Shown here one piece after another: positions 8,338 to 15,843 of a DNA stretch of 56,001 nt. Within the stretch, counting starts at the first letter, position 1, and every line of letters begins with the position of its first letter. Origin of the DNA: a virus; IMG/VR virus record IMGVR_UViG_3300010375_000583, positions 1 to 56,001 of that record. The stretch is one strand, 5' to 3'. A program made the translations under genes and the position numbers. The notes beneath the pieces are model-generated. The model was not told the DNA's origin. It worked only from the letters and a program-made list of their open reading frames with translations, and did no database searches.

Positions 8338-8834
8338 AGCACGAAGTTCAGCACGTTGGTGTCGCTGTTGGCGAACACGGCAAGCCGATCGAAGAGACGG
8401 CGGGTCTGGTCGCCATAGATCTCGTACAGCTCGAGCAGCGTCGCGGCAGTCGCATCGTCGAACTGGTAGGCCTGGCTCTCCGCTTCGACGGTGAACGACA
8501 CCACCGCGAATCTCTTGTTGACCGCGGACACGCTGTACGTGCCCGGGACGATCGTCACCAGATGCGGCGACTGGCCGAACCCGCTGTCCAGCGGCATGTT
8601 GAAGGAGATCGCCCCCTTCTTGATCGCGTGCAGGAAAAAGACGTTCCAGACGCTGAACTTGTCGGGCGAGTCCAGGACGATCGTCACCTGAAACGGCTGC
8701 ACGCCACGATCCCAGTCGAGCGCAGTCCGCGATGCGCCGCCGGCAACGGCCGAGCGCATCACACCGTCCGGCGCGCCGAAGCCGTAGCCTGCGACCACCG
8801 GCTGCATGCCGCGCGGGATGTTCGGACTGCTCAT
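8334..8834 (-). CDS. Putative minor tail protein
   Basis: The protein has 166 aa and is mostly beta-strand in character (FQVTIVLDSPDKFSVWNVFFL, VVSFTVEAESQAYQF). It sits directly after the tape measure and overlaps it by four bases. In this gene order the protein corresponds to a lambda M-like or distal-tail position, so it probably joins the tape measure to the tip. No conserved motif was recognised with certainty. Confidence 0.65.
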   Translation of the reverse strand: MSSPNIPRGMQPVVAGYGFGAPDGVMRSAVAGGASRTALDWDRGVQPFQVTIVLDSPDKFSVWNVFFLHAIKKGAISFNMPLDSGFGQSPHLVTIVPGTYSVSAVNKRFAVVSFTVEAESQAYQFDDATAATLLELYEIYGDQTRRLFDRLAVFANSDTNVLNFVL

Positions 8835-11233
8835 GAGCGCTTGCGCTCCGCCTTGTAGCTACGCGAGTAGCCCTGGCTGATCTTGCTGTTGGGGTCGCTC
8901 AGGTCCGCAGCCACGGTTGCGCGCACCTCCTGAAGGATCAACACGCGGTCCGTCGCCGAGATGTGGCGCTCCTCGACCTTGTCGATGCGCCCCGAGGTCT
9001 GGTTGACGATCGTGTAGTTCGTCGGTCCGGTGCTGGTCGCCGCGACGCCCAGTTTGCCGTTGGCACCGCGGCGCAGCGGCATGATCGCCTCCGGCCCGGC
9101 CTCGCCCATGACGCCCGTGCCTTTCGCGAATTTGAAGAGCGTCGGGCTGTCGAAGATGTCACCCTTCGCGAACTTCGTGATGCCAGCTGCCGAGAACACG
9201 TTGCCCTTGGCTGACGGATATAGGCGGTCGATCGACTGCGACAGGCCGACCGTGCTCGAGCTGCCGCCGCCGAATAGGCCCGCGAACTTGCCGATCAGCG
9301 AAAGCCAACCGCCTCCCGAACTGCCGCCGGCCGCCTGGCCGAGCTGCTGCAATTGCGCCAGCAGCGGCCGCACGAAGTTGACCTTCGCCGCCTCGATCGC
9401 GATGGACTGGAAGAAGTTGGCCCAGCCTGCCTTGCCCGTCACGAAGAAGGTAGCGAGCTGATCTTCGAGGCCGTTCAGCTGGTTGCTGACCAGATCCTTC
9501 GTACTGGTGCCGACATCCTTCACGCGCTCCAGGTACTCGTCGAGCGCCTGCTTCGCGCCTGCCGCCGGGTCCTGTCGCAACTGCGCCTGCTTCTGCGCGG
9601 CCTGCTGGCGCAGGGCGAGCTCCTCGCGGAGCGCATCCGCGTTCAGCTTCATCTGATCGAGGTTGGTCGCGTTCGCGTCAAAGAGTTGGATCGTGGCGAT
9701 GCGTTGGTCTTCGAGTGCGATGCGCTCTGCCAGCCTTCGCTGGGTCAGCACCTCGAGCTGGTCACGCGTAAGGCCGATCTCGTCGATGCCGTCCTGCAAG
9801 GCCTTGTTCGACAGCTGGCGGCTCTCGGTGACGCCGGCCAGCTGGCGGGCCTCGGCCTGGATGGCCTTCATGCTCTCCTGCTGCGCCTCGGCGGCTTTGG
9901 CGGTGACCAAGTACTTTTCGAGCAGCGTGGCCACGCTGGACTTCTGCGCGTCGGTCAGCTTGATCTCGTTGCCGGCCAGCTTCGTGACCACGTCGAGGGC
10001 GAATTGCTGAGAGGCCGTGAGCTTCTCGCCGGTGTCGAGTTCAGCCTGCGACGCCGTGGTCTTTTCGGTGATCTTCGCGATGAGCTCATCGTAGAGCTTG
10101 GCGGCGCGGTCGACTGGCGCCTTCACATCCTTCGTCCTGTCGAGGATCGGCGCAGCAGCCTTCGGCGTGTCACCCGGGTTGATGTTGCCGCGCCCGAGGT
10201 TCCCTTGACCGGCCTGCTGGCTGCGAAGGAACGTCTCGCGCTTCTCGAGCAGCGCGATCTGGTCACGCAGCTTCTGCATGTTCCGCTCGCTGCCGATCGA
10301 GTTGAACTGGTCGATCAGGCTGCTGCTTTTCGACCTGGCCTCCATCTCGGCAAGGTCGTCGCGCGCCTTGCGGATCTGGCCAACGGTGGCCGTCAGGTTC
10401 TCGTCGAGCGACTTCAGAGGGTTGACGTTCAAGCCGATGTCGAGCGTCGCGCTCAGGAAGCTGCCGTATGCCTTTCTGCCCTCGATCAGCTGGTTCGTGA
10501 TGCTCACCAGCGCCGGCAGCAGACTGCCCACCAAGGAGACCTTGGCCGCCTCGCTGGCGAGTTCCAGACGCTTCAGGTTGTCGTTGAAGTCGCCTGCCGC
10601 CTTGGCGACATCGTTGCCGTAGACGGCGCCGAGCTTCTCCGCCTCGCTGCGCAGTTCGATGATTCCATCGCGACCCTTGTTCAAGAACGGCAGCATCTCC
10701 GCGCCAGTCTTGCCAAATGCTTTTTGCGCCAATGCCGCCTTCTCGGTGCCGTCTTTGTAGCCGGAGAATTTGTCGGCCAAGTCGAGCAGCACGTCATCGG
10801 CGCTGCGCAACTTGCCGTTGGCATCCGCGATGCTGACGCCCAGCGCCTTGAAGAGGGCAATCTGCTCCTTGTTGCCGCCAGCCGCCGCCGTCAGGTTCTT
10901 GCCGAGCTTACTGATCCCCGTGACCAGCGCGTCGGTACTCGTGCCGGCGACCTCGCTCGCGTAACTGTACGCACTCAGATCCTTGGCGGCGATGCCGAAC
11001 TTTTCGCTGAGATCATCCAGCTTGTCGAGCGTGTCGATCGCCGCCTTGGCGCTGTTGATCTGCGATGCGACGAAAGCCGCTATGCCCAGTCCGGCAATGC
11101 TCTTCTGGAGACCCGAGAAGACCTTGTCGATGCGTGCCGCCTGCTGCTCGGCGACCCGGGCGGACTTGTCCATGCCCTCTTCGAACCGCGCGAGATTCGC
11201 GACGAGGTCGATCGAGAGGGTTGCGAGGGCCAT
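8831..11233 (-). CDS. Tail tape measure protein
   Basis: The protein has 800 aa. The N-terminus begins with the tape-measure style LSIDLVANLARFEEGMDKS and a glycine/alanine-rich hydrophobic stretch (GLGIAAFVASQ). The middle is long and helical with many KAA, EAE and QQAAQKQAQ stretches. The C-terminus has the lambda H-like block FAKGTGVMGEAGPEAIMPL followed by NGKLGV. The protein sets tail length and is injected during infection. At the usual rule of about 0.15 nm per residue it predicts a tail near 120 nm, implying a long-tailed siphovirus. Confidence 0.92.
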   Translation of the reverse strand: MALATLSIDLVANLARFEEGMDKSARVAEQQAARIDKVFSGLQKSIAGLGIAAFVASQINSAKAAIDTLDKLDDLSEKFGIAAKDLSAYSYASEVAGTSTDALVTGISKLGKNLTAAAGGNKEQIALFKALGVSIADANGKLRSADDVLLDLADKFSGYKDGTEKAALAQKAFGKTGAEMLPFLNKGRDGIIELRSEAEKLGAVYGNDVAKAAGDFNDNLKRLELASEAAKVSLVGSLLPALVSITNQLIEGRKAYGSFLSATLDIGLNVNPLKSLDENLTATVGQIRKARDDLAEMEARSKSSSLIDQFNSIGSERNMQKLRDQIALLEKRETFLRSQQAGQGNLGRGNINPGDTPKAAAPILDRTKDVKAPVDRAAKLYDELIAKITEKTTASQAELDTGEKLTASQQFALDVVTKLAGNEIKLTDAQKSSVATLLEKYLVTAKAAEAQQESMKAIQAEARQLAGVTESRQLSNKALQDGIDEIGLTRDQLEVLTQRRLAERIALEDQRIATIQLFDANATNLDQMKLNADALREELALRQQAAQKQAQLRQDPAAGAKQALDEYLERVKDVGTSTKDLVSNQLNGLEDQLATFFVTGKAGWANFFQSIAIEAAKVNFVRPLLAQLQQLGQAAGGSSGGGWLSLIGKFAGLFGGGSSSTVGLSQSIDRLYPSAKGNVFSAAGITKFAKGDIFDSPTLFKFAKGTGVMGEAGPEAIMPLRRGANGKLGVAATSTGPTNYTIVNQTSGRIDKVEERHISATDRVLILQEVRATVAADLSDPNSKISQGYSRSYKAERKRS

Positions 11234-11237
11234 GCCG

Positions 11238-11842
11238 TCAGTCCTTGGTCGGAGGCTTGTGCGTCTTGATCACGTAGAGCCGATCGAGCAGCGCGCCGGG
11301 GTCATCGATGCCGAGGTGTTCGCAGACGAACGGCACGCCAGCCCAGTCGATGCTGTCGTTGCCGTCCGCGAGGTAGTTCCAGGCCTTGATGGCCATGCGC
11401 TCGTCGCTGCTCTGCTCGGGCGGGTCTTCGCCCTCGTACTCGACGCCGCGCTGCACGTCGAGGAGGGCCGTCAGTTTTTTTCCGCCGCCTCGAAGCTCAT
11501 CTTGTGGGCCTTGATCATCTCGGCCAGCTTGTCGGTGATCAGCTTGACCCAAGCCAGCTGATCGCTGATGACCTCGGCCCACAGGCCAGCGTCGAACTCA
11601 ACGGTGTCGCTGCTGCCGACGCCGGGATCGAGCAGGTCGGCCTCGATGAACCCTTCCCAGGCGACGACCCGCTTTGCGGCGTCCTCCGGACCGGTCGATG
11701 CCGCGTAGGCGCTGAGTTCCGACTCGGTCGGCCGGCGGACCTTCACTCGCTTCGCTGGCCTGTGGCCCTTCGCGGGCTCAAGCTCGACCCAGGCTTCGCG
11801 GCGCGCGCGCATCTGCTTGATCAGAACGCCTGCTTCCATCAC
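11238..11842 (-). CDS. Tail assembly chaperone GT-type fusion made by -1 frameshift
   Basis: Ribosomes reading the G-like frame can slip back one base on A AAA AAC (bases 11480-11474) just before the TGA stop. They would then continue as KKLTALLDVQRG and end at 11238. The fusion would be about 201 aa: 123 aa of G plus 78 aa of T. The T part has no plausible start of its own in this frame except within G. This arrangement is the conserved lambda G/GT system, in which both proteins chaperone the tape measure during tail assembly. The frameshift is predicted from the sequence, not demonstrated. Confidence 0.88.
11471..11842 (-). CDS. Tail assembly chaperone, G-like product
   Basis: The protein has 123 aa and overlaps the tail-tube stop by four bases. 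It is charged, with a basic N-terminal part (KQMRARREAWVELEPAKGHR) and a helical C-terminal part ending EAAEKN immediately after the slippery heptamer. Position between tail tube and tape measure, plus the slippery site at its end, identify it as the lambda gpG counterpart, the shorter and more abundant chaperone. Confidence 0.85.
   Translation of the reverse strand: MMEAGVLIKQMRARREAWVELEPAKGHRPAKRVKVRRPTESELSAYAASTGPEDAAKRVVAWEGFIEADLLDPGVGSSDTVEFDAGLWAEVISDQLAWVKLITDKLAEMIKAHKMSFEAAEKN
11474..11480 (-). promoter_or_regulatory. Programmed -1 frameshift slippery heptamer A AAA AAC
   Basis: On the minus strand the codons are GCG GCG GAA AAA AAC TGA, so the heptamer A AAA AAC lies in the zero frame directly before the stop. 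After a -1 slip the reading continues CTG ACG GCC in the T frame. Both the heptamer type and its position match known X XXY YYZ sites of tail chaperone genes. Confidence 0.9.
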
Positions 11843-12486
11843 GGCGCTCCGTTCGTCACGAAGCCCTTGACAGTGACGCCCACCGAACCGCTGCCGACGG
11901 TGCCGAGTCCGACGTCTTCGCCGGGCAACGACGGTTGGCCGCGCCAGACTCGCGTGGCGCCATCCTTGAAAGTGATTCGGAAGACCAGGTACAGCGAACG
12001 GCGCGCAGCATCTTCGATGATGCCCATTGCCTCACCCCGAACGGTGGTGCTGCGCACCGGCAGCGTGACGCTCTGCTCCGCCAAGAGGCCGTTGATGAAC
12101 TGCTTGATGTCGTCGAGCAGCACGGTGGTCTCCTGGCGATCGGCGTCGCCGCCGCCTTTCGTGTACTGCGTGGCCTCGACCAGCGTGCTCCACGCGGTGA
12201 TCGGCACGAAGTTGCCGGCCGTGTAGTCCGGAAAGTCGGTGGTGTTGATGTCCTCCAGCTCGAATGTCAGGGAGGCAACGGCGCCAAGCCGCACCCCCTG
12301 CCCGTCGAGCTGCGACATCCCGGCGACACCAGTGAAATAGCCGACGCTCTTCGCGGACAGGCCGTGCGGCGTGGTGCCGGTCGTGGCGACGCCCGGTTTG
12401 GCCTTCGACACGGCGCTGACGGCGATGGGGCTGCCCTCCGTCTTGCCGATCTCGACGCGAATCCCGCGCCCTACGATGTAAGTCAT
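11839..12486 (-). CDS. Major tail tube protein with FCCH-like domain
   Basis: The protein has 215 aa and lies upstream of the tail chaperones, the usual place of the tail tube gene. It starts with beta-rich MTYIVGRGIRVEIGK. From about residue 22 to 95 it has a module (TPHGLSAKSVGYFTGVAGMS, TTDFPDYTAG) that resembles the E1-FCCH-like module in the tail spike. The C-terminal part (VGLGTVGSGSVGVTVKGFVT) is beta-rich, as in tube proteins. It should polymerise into hexameric rings around the tape measure. It follows an intrinsic-terminator-like hairpin and may therefore be separately dosed. Confidence 0.82.
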   Translation of the reverse strand: MTYIVGRGIRVEIGKTEGSPIAVSAVSKAKPGVATTGTTPHGLSAKSVGYFTGVAGMSQLDGQGVRLGAVASLTFELEDINTTDFPDYTAGNFVPITAWSTLVEATQYTKGGGDADRQETTVLLDDIKQFINGLLAEQSVTLPVRSTTVRGEAMGIIEDAARRSLYLVFRITFKDGATRVWRGQPSLPGEDVGLGTVGSGSVGVTVKGFVTNGAP

Positions 12487-12510
12487 GATGCTTGCCTTTC
12501 AGTTGCGGCG

Positions 12511-12540
12511 GCAGAAACGAGAAAGCCGCCCGGGGCGGCT
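12511..12540 (-). terminator. Intrinsic-terminator-like hairpin before the tail tube gene
   Basis: On the minus strand AGCCGCC and GGCGGCT (12540-12534 and 12530-12524) form a 7-bp GC-rich stem with a 3-nt loop, followed by TTTCTCGTTTC. It lies in the 77-bp gap between the DUF3168 gene and the tail tube gene. The T run is imperfect, so partial termination or mRNA end protection is more likely than full stop. Confidence 0.6.
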
Positions 12541-12563
12541 CTGGTGGGTGAAAGCTGGTCGGC

Positions 12564-12920
12564 CTACTGGTCGAAGATCTCGACGTTCAGCACGACGGCG
12601 CGAGCGCCGATCTCCGGGTCGATGGCATCGGGGTCGCCGGGGCTCGGCGGCATGCCGGCCGCGATGAGCGCGGCGATCGCGAGCTCGGCGACATCCGAGG
12701 ATTGCGAGCGATGCTCTCCCCAGCACTCAACCTGGAAGGTCTCCTTGGTGAGGTGCAGGGAGTTGTCGAGACCAAACATCGGCTCGATACCGACGCGCTT
12801 GAAGACGATGAACGGATACGCATCGGATTCGATGGCCAGGTCGGCTCGAACCGCCGTCACGGCGGCCGCCAGGTCGGCATCAGCCGTCAATACCTGGCGA
12901 AGTTCTTCGGCGGCGCTCAT
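12564..12920 (-). CDS. DUF3168-type tail completion protein
   Basis: The protein has 118 aa and matches the DUF3168 layout: short helical N-terminus (LRQVLTADADLAAAV), YPFIVFKRVG, then FQVECWGEHRSQSSDVAELA and a C-terminal strand pair. DUF3168 proteins (lambda U-like/gp17 tail terminators) cap the head-proximal end of the tail tube. The start overlaps the gp10-like stop by four bases. Confidence 0.8.
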   Translation of the reverse strand: MSAAEELRQVLTADADLAAAVTAVRADLAIESDAYPFIVFKRVGIEPMFGLDNSLHLTKETFQVECWGEHRSQSSDVAELAIAALIAAGMPPSPGDPDAIDPEIGARAVVLNVEIFDQ

Positions 12921-13408
12921 GGTTCTGCCTTCGGGGTGTTCAATCTCGCAATGGCCGGTCCCAGCGTCTTCTCGAACTTGCTGAGCGCCTCACCGGATTT
13001 CGAGGTCGCGGCGTTCCGCAGGAAGTGCGACGCCGGCGTGACCACGTGAAACGCGTTCTTTCGGGCGCCGAACTCCAGCCACCGCCAGTAGTACGGATCA
13101 GTCGGGCTCTTGGCGCCACGCGCCGCGCCTTTGGCCGGCCTGACATTGACGAAGACACCGATGTCGCCGGCGCGGCGCGCCACCTTGCTGTTGCGCACGC
13201 TGATGGCGTTGCGCACGGTACCGGCGCGCCTGAACTGGTTCGGTGTCTTCAGCATCGGTGCGCCGGCGCGCGCGGCGTCGCGGATGATCCGCGCCGCGGC
13301 CGCCAGGGCGTTGCGGACGGCGCGCTTGCGCAACTTCGGGCCGAGTTCCAGGAGCGCGGCCTTGAGCTCCTCGAGGCCGCGAATCTCCACGCTGAAATCA
13401 CCGGCCAT
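12917..13408 (-). CDS. HK97 gp10-like tail/neck protein
   Basis: The protein has 163 aa with the HK97-gp10 signature: VEIRGLEELKAALLELGPKL at the N-terminus followed by AVRNALAAAARIIRDAARAGAP, and YYWRWLEFGARK in the middle. The family links head completion with tail completion. It overlaps the head-tail adaptor gene by 11 bases and the DUF3168 gene by four. Confidence 0.87.
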   Translation of the reverse strand: MAGDFSVEIRGLEELKAALLELGPKLRKRAVRNALAAAARIIRDAARAGAPMLKTPNQFRRAGTVRNAISVRNSKVARRAGDIGVFVNVRPAKGAARGAKSPTDPYYWRWLEFGARKNAFHVVTPASHFLRNAATSKSGEALSKFEKTLGPAIARLNTPKAEP

Positions 13409-13757
13409 CGCGCTGCCCTTTCACCACCATCAGTTCGAGCGTGTGGCGGCCGCCGTCGACGTTGATCGGCTCGCCGACGATGTCGTAGGGCTCGCCCCGC
13501 CAGATCAATCGCATGGCCGCCCTGATATCCGCGCGCCAGTAGATGGAGACGCGCGCATCGAGCGTCTGTTGCGCCTGGCTGGCGGCGAAGAACTCGCGGG
13601 CGCGCAGCGGCTGCACCTTGGCCCACACTGTCGGCCGCACCGCGATGTTCGTCCAGGTCTTGACGCGTTCGCCCAGCGAGTTGTCGACCTCGCCGGCCGC
13701 TTGGAACGTCACGCGCTGATCCATCTCGCCGGCACTCAGGCGAGCCGTCTTTGGCAT
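13398..13757 (-). CDS. Head-tail adaptor (head closure) protein
   Basis: ATG 13757 gives a 119-aa protein (MPKTARLSAGEMDQRVTFQ). The LDQRV-like N-terminus, a VWAKVQPL stretch and a GEPYDIVGEP block near the C-terminus are typical of the phage head-tail joining family (SPP1 gp16-like). It closes the portal after packaging. Upstream lies the fibre/lectin cassette rather than the usual connector, so it is separated from its normal partner (19,997-20,599) by over 6 kb. Confidence 0.85.
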   Translation of the reverse strand: MPKTARLSAGEMDQRVTFQAAGEVDNSLGERVKTWTNIAVRPTVWAKVQPLRAREFFAASQAQQTLDARVSIYWRADIRAAMRLIWRGEPYDIVGEPINVDGGRHTLELMVVKGQRDGR

Positions 13758-13768
13758 CGTCGCGCTCC

Positions 13769-15520
13769 CTATTCGCCGCAGGCCGAGATCGGGTCGTAGA
13801 ACAACGCCGTGCCGGTCATCTGCGCGACATTCGCGAAGTCGTTGCCGGTGTTCGTCACGTTCGAGCATGCCGGCGTACCGCCGCCTATTTCCAACCCCGC
13901 TGCGGCGCCGGTGCCGGTGAAGTACCAGACCAACCCTCTGCCCTTGTTGTTGGTCAAGGTGATGTTCGTGCAGGTTCGGTTGTAGTAGTTGCGGTAGGTG
14001 AAGGCCGGCCCGGTGTTCGTGGTTGTGTCCTCACCGGCGTTGTCGACGAAGTTGCCGTCGACGATGTAGTCGTGGCCGCCAGAGATCGCGATGCCATGAC
14101 CATTGGTGCGGGCAATGCGATTGCCGCGAACATCGATCCAGCCGACATCGCCTGTTCCGTCGTAGTCGCCAAGCTGCAGGCCGGCGGCAGAGTTGCCGCC
14201 GTAGAAGGGGCCGATGATTCGGTTGTTCCAGATCTTGAGCGGTTTGTCCGGGCTGGCGATGATCGGGCCGGCGATATTGATCTTGTCTTCGATTGCACCG
14301 TCAGAAGTGCCGGTGTTCTCGGTCTGAGGCTTCGGGACACGCACCTGACCAACGGTGTAGCGACCGTGGTACTTGTTGCAGCTGATCGACGACTGATCGG
14401 TGTTCGACGTGATCGAAAGGACTTGGATGGCGTTGCCGCCCCACCTGGGACCGAGCACATTGAAGACGAAGTTCTTTTCGATCACCACCGCCTCGGCGCT
14501 CTGCACGTACATGCCCCACGAGCCGTCGTGAATGACGTTGCCGGTGATCGTCGTCACGCCCGTCGCGCCGTTGACGTAGATGGGCCGATCGTTGAGGCCG
14601 TTGTGATTGTCGTCACCGCTGGGGTCGATGACTGCCGGCGTGCTCGGGCCGATCTCGTTGTTCCGAATCGTTGGGTTGCTGATGCCGTTGGCCAAGATGC
14701 ATGCGCCACCACCGGCCGGGCACCTGATGCGCTTGTTCTCCAGCACCTGGTTGTCTGTCATGACGATCGGGCCCGTCACGTCGGTCATGTCGGTCCGCAT
14801 CGCCATCGATAGCGGGGTCGGGACGTCCGAGGCGCCGCGGGTCGACACCGTCGCCGGCGCGATGCCGGCCACTGTCCTGCCGGCGAACGAATGGCCGAGC
14901 GCGGCACGCGAAGTGTCGGAGGCCAGCGCGCAATATCCCCCCGACCGGAAAGCGTTGCAACTGAGCGCCGTTCCTGCGGCTACCGTGACCCCGGATACCC
15001 GCGCGCCCAAAGCACCCGACGTGATCGCGAACACCGGCACGGTGGTCGCTGTCGTCGATTGCGTCCTCGCGTACTCCAGATCCATCGACCATTCGACCGA
15101 CGGGTTGATGCACTCGACAACCGCGATTGCGGTCCCCGATGTCTGCAGGCCATTGCCCTGCACGCCCAGGCAAAGCGGCAGGCCGGCCGTCGAGAGGTCC
15201 GATTGAAATTGCCGCGTCGCGCTGCCAATGCTTGCCTTGTAGGCCGTCCAAAGCTGGCCAGCCGCCGTCGAGCAAGTCGCCAGCGAGACATCGGCATCGA
15301 CCGCGGCGCTGGACGCCTCCAGGCACTGGCTGCCGATCTTCAGCCGGTACTTGCCACCCGAGCGCGGGTCGAATATCACGTCCTGCGTGCTGCTCGCCGC
15401 ACAACCCACCTGCGTCATGGTCGACGCCATGCAGTAGCCGCTGTGGACGTTCTGCAGATGCGTCGCGCGCGCACCGAGCGCCGAAAGCGCCAGCAGCACC
15501 AGGATGAAGAGTTGTCGCAT
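13769..15520 (-). CDS. Secreted ricin-type lectin plus parallel beta-helix protein
   Basis: The protein has 583 aa from ATG 15520; a TTG six bases upstream overlaps the previous stop and is an alternative. Residues 1-19 (MRQLFILVLLALSALGARA) are a classic Sec signal peptide. Residues about 20-130 look like a ricin-B/beta-trefoil (HLQNVHSGYCMAST, GGKYRLKIGSQCLEA). Residues about 190-560 show PbH1-type repeats (RNNEIGP, TGNVIHDGSWGMYV, VRGNRIARTNGHGIAISGG, VDGNFVDNAGE) of a right-handed beta-helix. Several cysteines fit an extracytoplasmic protein. It lies in the late operon, so it could be a secreted glycan-binding or hydrolytic factor, or a spike with an unusual export route. Activity is not predictable by eye. 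Confidence 0.78.
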   Translation of the reverse strand: MRQLFILVLLALSALGARATHLQNVHSGYCMASTMTQVGCAASSTQDVIFDPRSGGKYRLKIGSQCLEASSAAVDADVSLATCSTAAGQLWTAYKASIGSATRQFQSDLSTAGLPLCLGVQGNGLQTSGTAIAVVECINPSVEWSMDLEYARTQSTTATTVPVFAITSGALGARVSGVTVAAGTALSCNAFRSGGYCALASDTSRAALGHSFAGRTVAGIAPATVSTRGASDVPTPLSMAMRTDMTDVTGPIVMTDNQVLENKRIRCPAGGGACILANGISNPTIRNNEIGPSTPAVIDPSGDDNHNGLNDRPIYVNGATGVTTITGNVIHDGSWGMYVQSAEAVVIEKNFVFNVLGPRWGGNAIQVLSITSNTDQSSISCNKYHGRYTVGQVRVPKPQTENTGTSDGAIEDKINIAGPIIASPDKPLKIWNNRIIGPFYGGNSAAGLQLGDYDGTGDVGWIDVRGNRIARTNGHGIAISGGHDYIVDGNFVDNAGEDTTTNTGPAFTYRNYYNRTCTNITLTNNKGRGLVWYFTGTGAAAGLEIGGGTPACSNVTNTGNDFANVAQMTGTALFYDPISACGE

Positions 15521-15522
15521 CG

Positions 15523-15837
15523 TCAAAGGACGGTGAAAGTGAGACTGCCGACGGCGTCCGCCCAGTCGACTCGGTACGCATTGATGTCGGACGGCAACGA
15601 GATGACGAAGCTCTCACCGACGGTGCCCGAGATATCGCCAATAGGGGTACCGTCGCTCGCATAGACGCGACCTGTCGCGCTCCCCGATGTCGCGAGAATC
15701 GTGAACGTCAGCGCAGCGCCGAATGTCGCCGTGATCGCGCCTGTCGTCGTGAGCAAATTGCTCAGCGTCCACACGCCCGCCGCGGGGGGCGTCGCGGTGG
15801 CACTGCGCGAGATGACAGCCAGGGCGGCAGGAGTCAT
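15523..15837 (-). CDS. Small beta-rich protein of the fibre cassette
   Basis: The protein has 104 aa, rich in Thr, Ala, Ser and Gly with alternating hydrophobic residues (LTFTILATSGSATGRVYA, GDISGTVGESFVISLP), suggesting a beta-sandwich. No family was recognised. It lies 6 bp after the SGNH tail protein and overlaps the putative TTG start of the lectin gene (TTGA). A fibre-tip or accessory adhesion domain is a reasonable inference. Confidence 0.6.
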   Translation of the reverse strand: MTPAALAVISRSATATPPAAGVWTLSNLLTTTGAITATFGAALTFTILATSGSATGRVYASDGTPIGDISGTVGESFVISLPSDINAYRVDWADAVGSLTFTVL

Positions 15838-15843
15838 TGCCGA

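Noticed and set aside
9353-11269. Long plus-strand open frame opposite the tape measure gene
   Set aside because: Very high-GC sequence leaves the opposite strand open. The minus-strand protein has clear tape-measure motifs and the plus-strand one has no recognisable fold.
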